Shown: positions 1 through 9,121, counted from the stretch's first letter. The stretch: 64,000 nt of DNA from Sphingomonas sp. J315 (GCF_024666595.1 NZ_CP088296.1:3772501-3836500); one strand, 5' to 3'. Made by a program: numbers and translations. The notes: generated by a model not told the origin, from the letters alone.

Positions 1-446
1 AAGTGGTGTCGGCGGACCTGCTGATCCATGTCCGCGACATCGCGCATCCCGACAGCGAGGCGCAGCGCGACGATGTCGAATCGGTGCTCAAGGATATCGG
101 CGTCGCGCCGGAGACGCCGCGGTTCGAGGCGTGGAACAAGCTCGACCTGCTCGACGAGGAGCGGCGCGCGGAGGTGCTGGCAGAGGCGGCCAAGCGCGAC
201 GATGTGCTGGCGGTGTCGGCGCTGAGCGAGGAAGGGGTCGATTCGCTGATTGACCGCGTCGCCGCGCGGCTGACGCTGGGGCATCGCCGCTATCGCGTGA
301 CGCTGGCTGCCGGAGATGGGGCAGGCGCGGCGTGGCTGCACCAGCATGGCGAGGTAGTCGATCACTGGATCGACGGCGAAACCGCGATCTACGAAGTCCG
401 CATGGCACCCAAGGACCATGAACGGTTCGAGGTCCGCAACGGATGA
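1..446 (+). CDS. hflX: GTPase HflX, C-terminal part (truncated by window edge)
   Basis: The frame is open from the first base, so the gene begins outside the window; about 148 C-terminal residues remain. The visible part starts within the G domain at the stretch ADLLIHVRDIAHP and continues through WNKLDLLDEE (the NKxD-type guanine-specificity motif) and VSALSEEGVDSL (G5-like SA motif), then an HflX-type C-terminal domain. HflX is a ribosome-associated GTPase that splits or rescues stalled 70S ribosomes under stress. The stop overlaps the ATG of the next gene by 4 bp (ATGA), so the two are probably cotranscribed. Family assignment is strong; Walker A lies upstream and cannot be checked. Confidence 0.88.
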   Translation, partial: VVSADLLIHVRDIAHPDSEAQRDDVESVLKDIGVAPETPRFEAWNKLDLLDEERRAEVLAEAAKRDDVLAVSALSEEGVDSLIDRVAARLTLGHRRYRVTLAAGDGAGAAWLHQHGEVVDHWIDGETAIYEVRMAPKDHERFEVRNG

Positions 447-1099
447 GTTTACGGCGTGGGGTGTTGCTGGGTTTCGCGGCCATGCTGCTCGTCTCTGCCG
501 GGCCGGCGGCGAACGAGCCGCCGATCGTGCGGGTGCGGCTGGTGACCAGTGCGGGCAGCATCGTCGTGGCGCTCGATGCGAAGCGCGCGCCGCTGACGGT
601 CGCCAACTTCCTGCGCTACGTCGATGACGGGCGGCTGGAAGGCACGCATTTCTATCGCGCGGCGCGGCGCAAGGGCGACCCGAAGCAGGGCTTCGTCCAG
701 GGCGGGATCGGCACCGACGCGCGGCGCATCCTGCCATCTGTGCCGCTGGAGCCGACCAGCAGGACCGGCATCAAGCATCTGAGCGGCACGATTTCCATGG
801 CGCGATCGGTGGATCCCAATTCGGCGCACGGCAATTTTTCGATCATGGTGGGCGACAATCCGACGCTCGACGCGCGGCCGGGCAAGCTCGGCTATGCCGC
901 GTTCGGGCGGGTGATCGGCGGAATGGATGTGGTTCGCAAGATGCTGGCGATGCCGACCGGGGGCGGGCGAGAGGAGATGCGGGGGCAGATGATCGTGGAG
1001 CGGGTGCGTATCCAGCGCGCCGAGCGGTTGGACGGAAAGGCCAAGCCGACCGGACGCCCCAAGCCGTGGCTGATTCAGCTGCCCTGGCGCAAGGATTAG
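443..1099 (+). CDS. Periplasmic cyclophilin-type peptidyl-prolyl cis-trans isomerase
   Basis: A 218-residue protein with a Sec signal peptide (about residues 1-24, hydrophobic core GVLLGFAAMLLVSAG) and a single cyclophilin domain. Family landmarks are GSIVVALDAKRAPLTVANF, THFYRA, GFVQGG, GTISMAR, NFSIMVGDNP and YAAFGRVIGGMDVV, in the usual order. It should catalyse proline isomerisation during folding of exported proteins. The catalytic arginine of the FHR motif appears as FYRA, a common arrangement in bacterial members. The start overlaps the hflX stop by 4 bp. The C-terminal 40 residues are basic and proline-rich, beyond the core fold. Confidence 0.9.
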   Translation: MSLRRGVLLGFAAMLLVSAGPAANEPPIVRVRLVTSAGSIVVALDAKRAPLTVANFLRYVDDGRLEGTHFYRAARRKGDPKQGFVQGGIGTDARRILPSVPLEPTSRTGIKHLSGTISMARSVDPNSAHGNFSIMVGDNPTLDARPGKLGYAAFGRVIGGMDVVRKMLAMPTGGGREEMRGQMIVERVRIQRAERLDGKAKPTGRPKPWLIQLPWRKD

Positions 1100-1137
1100 A
1101 GTCCGGGACGAACCGTCCGTAATTTCACCTAAAGATC

Positions 1138-1533
1138 GTGCGGCGACTTGCTGCGATGCAGCATCGTTGCCATATTGTCGCAATGGAAACCGAGAAGGGG
1201 GCGGAGTCGCCGCCCAACCCAACGCCCATCGTGCTGGAGGGGATCGTCAGGCAGAAATGCATGAACGCGATCTACAATCGCACGCGCATGGTGCTCGCGC
1301 CGCACATTCTCTATACACGCGGCGGATTGCTTTACGTGGACGCACAGGTGATTTCGCGCGATTTCGTGATCCCGCGCGAAGAGAAATTCGGAACGTTCAA
1401 GGTGGACGGACTCAGGAACCTGGCGCTGACCGAGCGCGATTTCGCAATCAGCCGGTTATTCCTGCCCGAATCCGAGAAATATGCCGGCACCACGTTGATG
1501 GTGGTGGAGCCGCAGGCCGCTTCGGCGATCTGA
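1138..1533 (+). CDS. Hypothetical protein, WYL-domain-like
   Basis: A protein of up to 131 residues; the start is uncertain (GTG 1138, ATG 1156 or ATG 1183; none has a clear ribosome site). The body from about residue 30 reads IVLEGIVRQKCMNAIYNRTRM, then APHILYTRGGLLYVDAQV and FKVDGLRNLALTERDF. This resembles the small beta-rich WYL fold (AI-x-R near the start, R/P-L-Y-G-x-x-Y in the middle, a terminal L-x-R-I-like strand). WYL domains bind ligands or nucleic acids, usually fused to an HTH, which is absent here. It may be a stand-alone sensor. No operon partner is evident. The assignment is by motif resemblance only. Confidence 0.55.
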   Translation: MRRLAAMQHRCHIVAMETEKGAESPPNPTPIVLEGIVRQKCMNAIYNRTRMVLAPHILYTRGGLLYVDAQVISRDFVIPREEKFGTFKVDGLRNLALTERDFAISRLFLPESEKYAGTTLMVVEPQAASAI

Positions 1534-1545
1534 CCGACACCCGTT

Positions 1546-1592
1546 GGACCTGAGCTTGTCGAAGGGGGGTACGCTCAGCGCAACCGGACATT
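1546..1592. repeat. Dispersed sphingomonad-type intergenic repeat (REP-like)
   Basis: The intergenic piece between the WYL-like gene and mazG contains CCTGAGCTTGTCGAAGG followed by GTACGCTCAGCGCAACCGG. This resembles the short CTTCGACAAGCTCAGG element scattered through many sphingomonad genomes. It sits between convergent genes, the usual location for such elements. It could contribute to transcript ends; no function is assigned. Confidence 0.5.
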
Positions 1593-1600
1593 CGGGCCGT

Positions 1601-2395
1601 TCACTCGGCGGATTTGACCGCGACCCAGAGGTCTTCCTGTTCATCCAGCGACAGGCCGGCGAACGCGTCGCCCGCCTTTGCCTCCATCGCGCGGAAGCGG
1701 CGTTCGAACTTGGCGTTGGCGGCGCGCAGGGCGGCTTCGGGATCGATGCCCAGCTTGCGCGACCAGTTGACCATGGCGAATAGCAGGTCGCCGATCTCCT
1801 CTGCGCGGTGATCGTCGCTCGTCGCGGTTTCAACCTCGGCCAGTTCCTCGTCGATCTTGGCGCGGGCATCGGCCGGGTCGGTCCAGTCGAAACCGGTCCG
1901 CGCGGCGCGCTTCTGCAGCTTTTCGGCGCGGGTGAGGGCGGGGAGGCCGATCGCGACTCCGTCGAGCGTACCGCGCGTCCCCTTGCTCCCCCGCTCTTCG
2001 GCCTTGATTTGTTCCCAGAGGTGATGGCCACCGCTTTCCGCACCGCGGAAAATGTGCGGGTGGCGACGCTCCATCTTGTCGCAGATGCCCGCGATGACAT
2101 CGGACAGGTCGAACGCCCCAGCTTCCTGCGCGATGCGGCTGTGAAAGATGACCTGGAGCAGCAGGTCGCCCAGTTCGTCCTTGAGTTCGGTCAGGTCGTT
2201 GCGGGCGATGGCGTCGGCGACCTCATAAGCTTCCTCGATCGTGTACGGCGCGATGGTGGCGAAGGTCTGGACCGTGTCCCATTCGCAGCCGGTGACCGGA
2301 TCGCGCAGGCGCGCCATGATCGCCATCAGCCGCTCGATGCCGGGTGGCGTGATTTCACGGTGATCCGGCGCGGGGGAGACCGCCTGCTCGCTCAT
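1601..2395 (-). CDS. mazG: Nucleoside triphosphate pyrophosphohydrolase MazG
   Basis: 264 residues, typical for MazG. It carries two all-alpha NTP-PPase repeats: the first holds WDTVQTFATIAPYTIEEAYEV and ELKDELGDLLLQVIFH (acidic EExxE / ExxD metal-binding helices), the second DEELAEVE and EEIGDLLFAMVNWSRKLGIDPE. MazG hydrolyses NTPs and dNTPs to NMP and pyrophosphate, cleaning abnormal nucleotides and modulating the stringent response. It is the last gene of a minus-strand run, 33 bp after the aspartic-protease gene. The ATG at 2395 gives the family-typical N-terminus with the RLMAIMARLRDP helix shortly after. Confidence 0.95.
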   Translation of the reverse strand: MSEQAVSPAPDHREITPPGIERLMAIMARLRDPVTGCEWDTVQTFATIAPYTIEEAYEVADAIARNDLTELKDELGDLLLQVIFHSRIAQEAGAFDLSDVIAGICDKMERRHPHIFRGAESGGHHLWEQIKAEERGSKGTRGTLDGVAIGLPALTRAEKLQKRAARTGFDWTDPADARAKIDEELAEVETATSDDHRAEEIGDLLFAMVNWSRKLGIDPEAALRAANAKFERRFRAMEAKAGDAFAGLSLDEQEDLWVAVKSAE

Positions 2396-2428
2396 GACAT
2401 AAGTCCGATAATATACATTATGTTAAAT

Positions 2429-3037
2429 TCAAGTCGCGTTGGGTTCGAGGATCAGGACGTTCCCTTCCACCCTCCAGGATTTGAGACGCGAGAGGAAGTT
2501 CATCCCCAACACGTCAAGATCGCCGAAGCTGGGCGCGACGAATACCGTGAGGTCTTCGGTGCTGAGCGCACCCACATCAACGCGCTCCGCGCGGGCGCGG
2601 CGGGCATCGACCACCCCGTTCGCGGTCGAGACCTGCACCGGCGTCCCGCGCGCATAGTCGATGCCCGCGGCCTGAGCGGTGCTTTCGCTGATCGCGCTGA
2701 CGGTCGCCCCGCTGTCGATCAGCATGCGGCGTTCGACTCCGTTGATCGTCGCACGTGCCCAGAAATGTCCGTCCGGTGACAGGCGGATGCGGACCGAGCC
2801 GGTGCCGGTGACCGGCGCAGGGTCGGTCAGGCCGCTGCTCGCACCGATCGCCTGGAGTTGATCGAGGATGCGGTCCTTGTTGATCACGACAAGCGTGATG
2901 ACGCCCGCGATCGCTGCCCAACCGATCACCGTCTTGACGATGAAACCGAACTGCATGTTGCGGATGCTGAGCGAGCCCAGCACCAGCGCCAGGAATCCGA
3001 CCAGCGCGACCAGCTGAATGATCTGGGACTCGGTCAA
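2429..3037 (-). CDS. Retropepsin-like aspartic protease, membrane anchored (TIGR02281 type)
   Basis: 202 residues. There are two N-terminal membrane segments (about residues 8-24 and 36-53), a short linker, then a single retropepsin-like domain from about residue 80. The catalytic motif is LIDSGATVSAIS (active Asp about residue 108; Ser replaces Thr of the usual DTGA), and the domain ends with the typical VLGMNFLSRL and a short strand. Such proteins act as dimers, anchored in the inner membrane with the protease domain probably periplasmic. The substrate is unknown. The start overlaps the stop of the MBL gene by 4 bp, so it is part of the same operon. Confidence 0.85.
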   Translation of the reverse strand: MTESQIIQLVALVGFLALVLGSLSIRNMQFGFIVKTVIGWAAIAGVITLVVINKDRILDQLQAIGASSGLTDPAPVTGTGSVRIRLSPDGHFWARATINGVERRMLIDSGATVSAISESTAQAAGIDYARGTPVQVSTANGVVDARRARAERVDVGALSTEDLTVFVAPSFGDLDVLGMNFLSRLKSWRVEGNVLILEPNAT

Positions 3038-3798
3038 ACGAACAACTCCATGCCGTCATGGCCCGGCTCCACCCCGGCGGGCAGATCGGCCTTCAGAGTC
3101 ATATAGTCCATCGTCTGGTCCATATGCACAAGGACCGTGTGCCGTACGCGACATTGGCGCGCCCAGGCGAGTGTTTGCGAGAGATGTGGGTGCGTCGGGT
3201 GCGGTTCGCGGCGCAGCGCATCGGCAACCCACAGGTCCAGGTCGCTGTAGAGCGTGGCCATTTCGTCAGTAAATATATTGAAATCAGTGGCATATCCAAT
3301 TATTTTGCCATCATGTTCGAAGCGCAAACCAGCCGAGGTGATGCCGCCATGCGGCTGGTCCACGGTGCGAACGGTGATGTCGCCGATCATCATGCCGTCC
3401 CGAAGCGGTTCGATGGTTGCGGTGGGGCGATAGGGCCCTCCCCCTTCGAACACATAGCGGAAACGGTCGCTGAGCCGGTCGAGCGTCTTCCAGTCGGCCA
3501 GCCCGCGCACCGGAGCGCCGCGCAAATGCATCAACTGGCGCAAATCGTCGATGCCGTGGCAGTGATCGGCATGGTCGTGCGTCCAGATCACCGCGTCGAT
3601 ATCCGCGACATTTGCGGCAATCAGCTGCTCGCGCAGGTCGGGGCTGGTATCGACAAGAATACGAGTCGCTCCCGCCTCGATCAGGATCGAGGCGCGGGTG
3701 CGGCGGTTGCGCGGGTCGGTGGGGTCACAGCTGCCCCAGTCGTTGCCGATGCGCGGAACGCCGGAGGATGTCCCCGATCCGAGGATGCGGACCTTCAC
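3034..3798 (-). CDS. MBL-fold metallo-hydrolase (PhnP / cyclic phosphodiesterase-like)
   Basis: 254 residues. The N-terminus is MKVRILGSGTSSGVPRIG, then WGSCDP, RTRASILIE, the metal site THDHADHCHGIDDLR (HxHxDH), and later DQPHGGITSAGLRFEH, YATDFN and LVHMDQTMDY. This arrangement (LGSGTSxGxP start and HxHxDH) matches the PhnP/RNase Z-like MBL group that hydrolyses cyclic phosphodiesters such as 5-phosphoribosyl 1,2-cyclic phosphate. No phn genes are nearby, so that substrate is not implied. It overlaps tatD by 4 bp upstream and the aspartic-protease gene by 4 bp downstream. Placement next to tatD is common in alphaproteobacteria. Confidence 0.88.
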   Translation of the reverse strand: MKVRILGSGTSSGVPRIGNDWGSCDPTDPRNRRTRASILIEAGATRILVDTSPDLREQLIAANVADIDAVIWTHDHADHCHGIDDLRQLMHLRGAPVRGLADWKTLDRLSDRFRYVFEGGGPYRPTATIEPLRDGMMIGDITVRTVDQPHGGITSAGLRFEHDGKIIGYATDFNIFTDEMATLYSDLDLWVADALRREPHPTHPHLSQTLAWARQCRVRHTVLVHMDQTMDYMTLKADLPAGVEPGHDGMELFV

Positions 3799-4581
3799 GC
3801 GGCGGCCAGCGTCTTTGCGAACAGGCGATGGAAGTTGGCGCGGGTCGTCTCGGCCAGTTCCTCCGCATCCATGCCGCGCAGCTGCGCCAGGAAGCGGCAG
3901 GTGTCGGCGACGAAGGCCGGCTCGCCGGTCTTGCCGCGATGCGGGACGGGGGCGAGGAACGGGGCGTCAGTCTCGATCAGCAGCCGGTCGAGCGGGAGCC
4001 GCGCGGCAGTTGCCTGAAGATCGCGGGCGTTCTTGAACGTCACGATCCCGGATATGGAGATATAAAAGCCCAATTCCAGTGCCTTGTCGGCGAAATCTCC
4101 ACTGGCTGTGAAGCAGTGGATCACGCCCGGATAGGCCCCCCTTCCCCATTTCCTCGGCGAGGATGTTCGCCGTGTCCTCTTCCGCGTCGCGGGTGTGGAC
4201 GATCAACGGCAGGCCAGTCTCGCGGCTCGCTACGATGTGCGAACGGAAGCTCTTCTGCTGCTGTGCGCGGTCGCTATGGTCGTAATAATAGTCGAGCCCG
4301 GTCTCCCCGATGCCGACGACGCGCGGGTGCGCGGCACGGGCGACCAGTTTGGCGGTGTCGATATGCGGATGCTCGTCCGCCTCGTGCGGGTGGATGCCGA
4401 CCGTGGCCCAGACATCGGCCTCGCGCTCGGCAGTGGCGAGCACCTCATCCCATTCGCGCTCGCGGGTCGCAATGTTGAGCATTGCGACCACACCGCTCTC
4501 GCGGGCGCGCGCCAGCACTTCGGGCTGCTGTTCGCCAAGGCCCTTGTAGTTGAGATGGCAATGGCTGTCGGCGAGCTTCAT
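3795..4581 (-). pseudogene. tatD: TatD family metal-dependent hydrolase, frame broken by one base
   Basis: The N-terminal frame starts at ATG 4581 (MKLADSHCHLNYKGL, metal HxH motif) and runs through VGIHPHEAD, GIGETGLDYYYD and LPLIVHTRDAEED to EEMGKG. The frame then shifts, and the rest (VIHCFTASGDFADKAL, GIVTFKNARDLQ, LLIETDAPFLAP, PAFVADTCRFLAQLRG) is read in another frame down to 3795. The break lies in a run of six C on the plus strand (4136-4141); five C restores one 261-residue protein, the normal TatD length. TatD proteins are 3'-5' DNases/hydrolases. ATGA overlaps on both sides keep it inside the operon. The indel is probably an assembly error rather than true decay. Confidence 0.88.
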
Positions 4582-6134
4582 TCCGCAGCTTCCTCTGCCA
4601 GCACGAGACGCGGGAACACGCCGGTCGGCGGGTCGAGGCGGAAGCCTGACGCCACGGCGGCATCGTACCAGCCCTTGTCGTCCAGCGCCGCATGGTCGCG
4701 CGCATCCTGACCCAGCTGATCGAGGATCTTGCCCGCCGATTCGGGGATCACCGGCACGACGAGGATCGCGAGATCGCGGATCGCGCGCACCAGCGTGCCG
4801 AGCACTGCATGCATCCGCTCCGGATCGGTCTTGCGCAGCGCCCAGGGGGCCTGCACGTCGATATACTGGTTGCACGCGAAGACGGCGCGCATCCACGCCT
4901 CGAGCCCCTGATTGAGCGCGAGGCTGTCGAACGCGGCGCGGAATTCGCGGCCCGCCTCGTCGATCGTCGCGAGCAGTTCGGCATCGGCGGGGTCGCTACG
5001 ACCGGCTTCGGGGAGCGCGCCTTCGAGGTTCTTGGCGATGAACGAGAGCGTCCGCTGCGCGAGATTGCCGAAGCTGTTCGCCAGATCGGCGTTGGCGCGG
5101 GTCACGATCGCCTCGTCGCTGAAGCTGCCGTCATTGCCGAACGCGACTTCGCGCAGCAGGAAATAGCGCAGCGCATCGACGCCATAGAGCCGCGTCAGCT
5201 CCATCGGATCGGCGACATTGCCCGTGGACTTCGACATCTTCTCGCCGCGGTTGAGGATGAAGCCGTGGGCGAAGACCTGTTTCGGAAGCGGGATGTCGGC
5301 CGACATCAGGAAGGCGGGCCAGTAGACCGCGTGGAAGCGGGTAATGTCCTTGCCGATCAGGTGCAGATTGGCGGGCCAGTAATGCGCCAGATCACTCTTC
5401 GCATCGGGATACCCGGTGCCGGTGAGGTAGTTGGTCAGTGCATCGACCCAGACATACATTACATGTCCCGGCGATCCCGGCACCGGCACGCCCCAGTCGA
5501 AGCTGGTGCGCGAAACCGACAGGTCGACCAGACCGCCCTCGACGAACTTCATCACCTCGTTGCGCGAGCGTTCCGGTCGGATGAAGTCGGGCTGCGACGC
5601 ATAGAGGTCGAGTAAGGGCTGCTGATACTTCGACAGGCGGAAGAACCAGGTTTCCTCGGCGGTCCACTCGACCGGGGTACCCTGCGGCGACAGCTTGACG
5701 CCGCCCTCCCCCTCGGTCAGTTCCTTTTCCTCGTAAAAGGCTTCGTCGCGGACCGAATACCAGCCCTCGTAGCGGTCGAGATACAGGTCGTCCTTGGCCT
5801 CCATCGCGGCCCAGATCGCCTGGCTGGCAGCATAGTGATCGGGGTCCACCGTGCGGATGAAACGATCATATGAAATGTTCAGATCGTTCGCCATATCGCT
5901 GAAATATGCTGACATTTCGTCGGCAAGTTGGCGCGGGGTGAGGTCGCGGGCACGCGCGGTCTGGGCGATCTTCAGGCCATGTTCGTCGGTGCCGGTCTGG
6001 AAGCGCACGTCGCGCCCCGCCTGACGCTGGAACCGCGCGATCGCGTCGGCGGCGATCATCTCATAGGCGTGGCCGATATGCGGCTTGCCGTTGGGGTAAT
6101 GGATCGCGGTGGTGATGTAATAGGGTTCGGACAT
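4578..6134 (-). CDS. metG: Methionyl-tRNA synthetase
   Basis: 518 residues, class I synthetase. Seen: the HIGH signature as HIGHAYE (about residue 19), TGTDEHGLKIAQ, WTAEETWFFRLSKY, YVWVDALTNYLTG, IGKDITRFHAVYWPAFL, and KMSKS as GEKMSKSTGN, followed by the alpha-helical anticodon-binding domain (NLAQRTLSF, NQYIDVQAPWALRK). It charges initiator and elongator tRNA-Met. The short form lacks the C-terminal dimerisation domain and shows no Cys zinc knuckle in the insertion, as in many alphaproteobacterial enzymes. It overlaps tatD by 4 bp and is separated from holB by a 190-bp palindromic repeat. Confidence 0.96.
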   Translation of the reverse strand: MSEPYYITTAIHYPNGKPHIGHAYEMIAADAIARFQRQAGRDVRFQTGTDEHGLKIAQTARARDLTPRQLADEMSAYFSDMANDLNISYDRFIRTVDPDHYAASQAIWAAMEAKDDLYLDRYEGWYSVRDEAFYEEKELTEGEGGVKLSPQGTPVEWTAEETWFFRLSKYQQPLLDLYASQPDFIRPERSRNEVMKFVEGGLVDLSVSRTSFDWGVPVPGSPGHVMYVWVDALTNYLTGTGYPDAKSDLAHYWPANLHLIGKDITRFHAVYWPAFLMSADIPLPKQVFAHGFILNRGEKMSKSTGNVADPMELTRLYGVDALRYFLLREVAFGNDGSFSDEAIVTRANADLANSFGNLAQRTLSFIAKNLEGALPEAGRSDPADAELLATIDEAGREFRAAFDSLALNQGLEAWMRAVFACNQYIDVQAPWALRKTDPERMHAVLGTLVRAIRDLAILVVPVIPESAGKILDQLGQDARDHAALDDKGWYDAAVASGFRLDPPTGVFPRLVLAEEAAE

Positions 6135-6172
6135 GGGGGCGCTCTAGAACAATGCGGGCGGCTAGAGAAGTA

Positions 6173-6325
6173 TCACCCTCACCCTTCCCACTCGCTGCGC
6201 TCGCGGGATGATCGGGTCGGCCATGCCCCGCATGGCCTGGACAGCGCGGGGCGCTGTCCACCCGATCATTCCCTCTCCCAATGGGAGAGGGAGGGAGGCG
6301 CGAAGCGCCGGAAGGGTGAGGGTGA
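6173..6325. repeat. Long inverted repeat between holB and metG
   Basis: Outer arms TCACCCTCACCCTTCC (6173-6188) and its exact reverse complement (6310-6325) enclose further nested palindromes: GATCGGGT against ACCCGATC, and CCCTCTCCCAATGGGAGAGGG. This is a dispersed alphaproteobacterial/sphingomonad intergenic element type. It fills almost the whole holB-metG gap inside an otherwise overlapping operon. As RNA it would form a strong structure that could protect mRNA 3' ends or attenuate transcription. Confidence 0.75.
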
Positions 6326-7310
6326 CTAGCGCTTCGCCAATCGCGCGAGGATGCCGCCCATTTCGAACACCGTCGCCTGGGCATCGAGCGACTGGGCGAG
6401 CGCGACGGGGCCGAGTTGTGACGCGGCTTCATAGACCGCAATCGCCTCGGCCAGCGCGGCACCCTGTCGCCCGCGTGCTTCGGCGAGGGCGAAGGCGGGT
6501 ACGCGGGCGAGGAATGCTTCGTAGCGTGGCTGCGCGGCTTTGGCACCCAACGTGCGGGCGAGGCGCGCGCGGATGGCGTTGTCCGGGTCGCCGCGCGCTG
6601 CAATCGCGGCCATTTCGCTGTCGATCGAGGCAAGGTCGAGCCCGGCGAAGCTGAGCGCCCGACCGGGCGAGCCCTGCCCCGCGCGGACTAGCGCATCGAC
6701 CTCGGCCGCGCTTGCCTCGGGCATCGCCGCGCGCACGGCCGCCGCGACATCGCTATCGGGCAGCGGGTCGAAGCGCAGCACGCGGCAGCGCGAGCGGATC
6801 GTCGGGAGCAGGCGCCCCGGCGAGTGACTGACCAGCAGGAAGATCGTCCCCGCCGGGGGGCTCCTCCAGATTCTTGAGCAGTGCGTTGGCAGCGCCCGGG
6901 CGTTCGACATCGTCGATCGCGTCGATCACGATAACGCGGCGGCTCGACATGCTCGGTTTGGTCGCGAACATCGGGTTGAGCGCGCGGACCTGGGCGATGG
7001 TGATCGACCGCGCGATATTCTCGCCCGGCTTGTCGGCGTCCTTGGGCAGGCGCACCAGCGCGCGATAATCGGGGTGCGCGCCCGACTCGATCAGCTTGCG
7101 GGTGGGGTTATCCTCAGGGAGATCGAAGTCCTCCGATGGCGGGACCTGTCCCGCCCCTTCGGCCAGCAGCCGCGCGGCGGCGGCGCGGGCGAAGCTGGCC
7201 TTGCCCAGCCCTTCGGCGCCCGCGATCAGCCAGGCATGATGCAACTGCCCGCTCGACATCGCGGCGCGAAACGCGGCCTTTGCCGCGGCATTGGGGCCGG
7301 GTGACGTCAT
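6326..7310 (-). pseudogene. holB: DNA polymerase III delta-prime subunit, frame broken by one base
   Basis: From ATG 7310: HHAWLIAGAEGLGKASFARA (degenerate P-loop typical of delta-prime), HPDYRALVR, ARSITIAQVRALN, RRVIVIDAIDDVERPGAANALLKNLEEPP. It then continues in a second frame with AGTIFLLVSHSPGRLLPTIRSRCR (sensor/SRC motif) and a C-terminal helical domain. The junction is a G6 run (about 6855-6860); five G gives one 327-residue protein of normal length. Delta-prime is a clamp-loader subunit and essential, so a real null is very unlikely. The start overlaps the tmk stop by 4 bp; tmk-holB is a classical gene pair. Confidence 0.88.
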
Positions 7311-7930
7311 GGCAGCAGGTCGGACAGCGCGTCCATCAGTGACGTCGTGACGTCATCCATGCTGCCCGAGGCATCGACCAGCCGCACGCGATCCGGCTCG
7401 GCGGCGGCGATACGGCGGAACTGCGCGGCGACCGCCATGTGAAAGTCCGGCCCGCGCGCGCCAAAGCGGTCGGCCGCCCCTCCGTCGCGCTCCAGCGACC
7501 GGGCATGGCCCGCCCCATCGGGCAGGTCGAGCACGAGCGTGCGGTCGGGCAACAGCCCCTTCGACCCGAAGCCGTGCAGCGCCAGGATCGCGGAGTCGTC
7601 GATATCCTGCGCGCCCTGATAGGCGCGGGTCGAATCGACATAGCGGTCGCACACCACCCAGCTGCCCGCCTCCACCGCCGGGCGGATCAGCTTTTCGACA
7701 TGATCCGCGCGCGCGGCGGCGAACAGCAGCGTTTCGGTATGCGCGCTCCAGCGGGTGACCGCACCCTGCATCAACAGGCCACGGATCGCCTCCGCCCCCT
7801 CGGTCCCGCCGGGTTCGCGGGTGAGCACGACATGCACCCCGCGCGCCTCCAGCGCGGCGGCGAGCCGCTTCGCCTGGGTCGACTTGCCCGCGCCCTCCCC
7901 GCCTTCGAGGCTGAGGAAGCGGCCCCTCAC
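7307..7930 (-). CDS. tmk: Thymidylate kinase
   Basis: 207 residues. P-loop LEGGEGAGKSTQAKRLAAAL near the N-terminus, the LTREPGGTEGAEAIR motif (DR/REPGG of dTMP kinases), VVCDRYVDSTRAYQG (DRY motif binding the nucleotide) and a LID-like segment further on. It phosphorylates dTMP to dTDP. It overlaps the dacA-like gene stop by 4 bp and holB by 4 bp, so it is translationally coupled to both. Length and motif order are standard; the start with MRGRFLSLEGGEGAGKS fits the family. Confidence 0.96.
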   Translation of the reverse strand: MRGRFLSLEGGEGAGKSTQAKRLAAALEARGVHVVLTREPGGTEGAEAIRGLLMQGAVTRWSAHTETLLFAAARADHVEKLIRPAVEAGSWVVCDRYVDSTRAYQGAQDIDDSAILALHGFGSKGLLPDRTLVLDLPDGAGHARSLERDGGAADRFGARGPDFHMAVAAQFRRIAAAEPDRVRLVDASGSMDDVTTSLMDALSDLLP

Positions 7931-9093
7931 GCGCCGAACAGCGACATGAGGCCCGCCCAGATGCGACCGAAGAAGCCGGCTTCACCGACATCGGCGGCGG
8001 CGACCAGTGGCAGGCGCTGTTCGGGCAGGCCGGGCGAAGTGACGACCAGGTCGGCGATATGCTGCCCCGCCTTGATCGGTGCCTTGATCGGACCCTGATA
8101 GACGACGGTGGCGCGCAGGTCGGGGTTGGCACCCGAGGGGATCGCGATGGCAAGATCGCGCGGGGCGACCAGGCCGACGGTCGAGGAGTCGCCGAGCTGG
8201 ACCTGTGCTTGCTCGACCGTGCGCCCCTTCGTCACCAGCTTGCGCGACGACCAGGCGCGGAAGCCCCAGTCCATGAACTTGACCGATTCGTCGGCGCGCT
8301 GGTTGAAGCTGGTGAGACCCGCGACGACCATCACCAGACGGCGGCCATTCTGTTCCGCGGACCCGGTGAAGCCATAGCCGGCCTCTTCGGTATGGCCGGT
8401 CTTCAGGCCATCGGCACCCTGAACCCGGCCGAGCAGCGGATCGCGGTTCGCCTGAGTGATCGGCGCGCCGCCCATGGTGGTACCGAAGGTGAAGCTCGGC
8501 TTGGGGTAAAAGCGCTTGTAGAGATCGGGATGGTTGCTGATCGTCGCCTTGGCGAGCTTGGCCAGATCGCGTGCGGTGACCACCGTCCGCCCCTGATCGG
8601 GCCAGCCCATCGAGGTGCCGAAGCGGCTGGCGGTGAGGCCGATTTCCTTGGCCTTCTGGTTCATCAGGTTGACGAACGCTTCCTCGGTCCCCGCGATATG
8701 TTCTGCCAGCACGACGCACGCATCATTGCCGGACACGACGATGATGCCGTTGAGCAGATTTTCGACGCTGACCTTCTGACCCGGTGACAGGAACATGGTC
8801 GAACCCGCTGAAGGACCGTGCCATTTCCGCCACGTTTCCGGGCGGACATCGGCCATATCGCTCAGCTTCAGCTTGCCCTGCTTGATCAGGTCGAACGCGA
8901 CATAGGCGGTCATCATCTTCGCCATCGACGCAGGAGGCATCGGGCGGTCGGCGTCCTTGGAATAGAGCACCGCGCCCGACGACAGATCCTCAAGATAGGC
9001 GACCGGCGCGGCGGTCTCGAACGGCGGCGTCTGCGCGGTGGCGGGCGCGAAGGCGAGCGAGACGGCGGTGGCGGCGAGGAGGAACTTCTTCAT
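7927..9093 (-). CDS. dacA: D-alanyl-D-alanine carboxypeptidase (DacA/PBP5-6 type, peptidase S11)
   Basis: 388 residues from ATG 9093, chosen because it begins a classical signal peptide (MKKFLLAATAVSLAFAPATAQ). S11 catalytic motifs: SMAKMM (SxxK, nucleophile Ser), SGND (SxN) and KTG (GLKTGHTEEAGYG). A C-terminal PBP5-type beta domain follows, ending in a short amphipathic tail (GFFGRIWAGLMSLFGA) likely anchoring to the inner-membrane periplasmic face. It trims the terminal D-Ala of peptidoglycan pentapeptides. It lies 28 bp downstream of the RlpA-like gene and overlaps tmk, forming a wall-remodelling block at the operon head. Confidence 0.94.
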   Translation of the reverse strand: MKKFLLAATAVSLAFAPATAQTPPFETAAPVAYLEDLSSGAVLYSKDADRPMPPASMAKMMTAYVAFDLIKQGKLKLSDMADVRPETWRKWHGPSAGSTMFLSPGQKVSVENLLNGIIVVSGNDACVVLAEHIAGTEEAFVNLMNQKAKEIGLTASRFGTSMGWPDQGRTVVTARDLAKLAKATISNHPDLYKRFYPKPSFTFGTTMGGAPITQANRDPLLGRVQGADGLKTGHTEEAGYGFTGSAEQNGRRLVMVVAGLTSFNQRADESVKFMDWGFRAWSSRKLVTKGRTVEQAQVQLGDSSTVGLVAPRDLAIAIPSGANPDLRATVVYQGPIKAPIKAGQHIADLVVTSPGLPEQRLPLVAAADVGEAGFFGRIWAGLMSLFGA

Positions 9094-9121
9094 GGGTGAT
9101 GCACGGTCCAGGGCTTGAGGG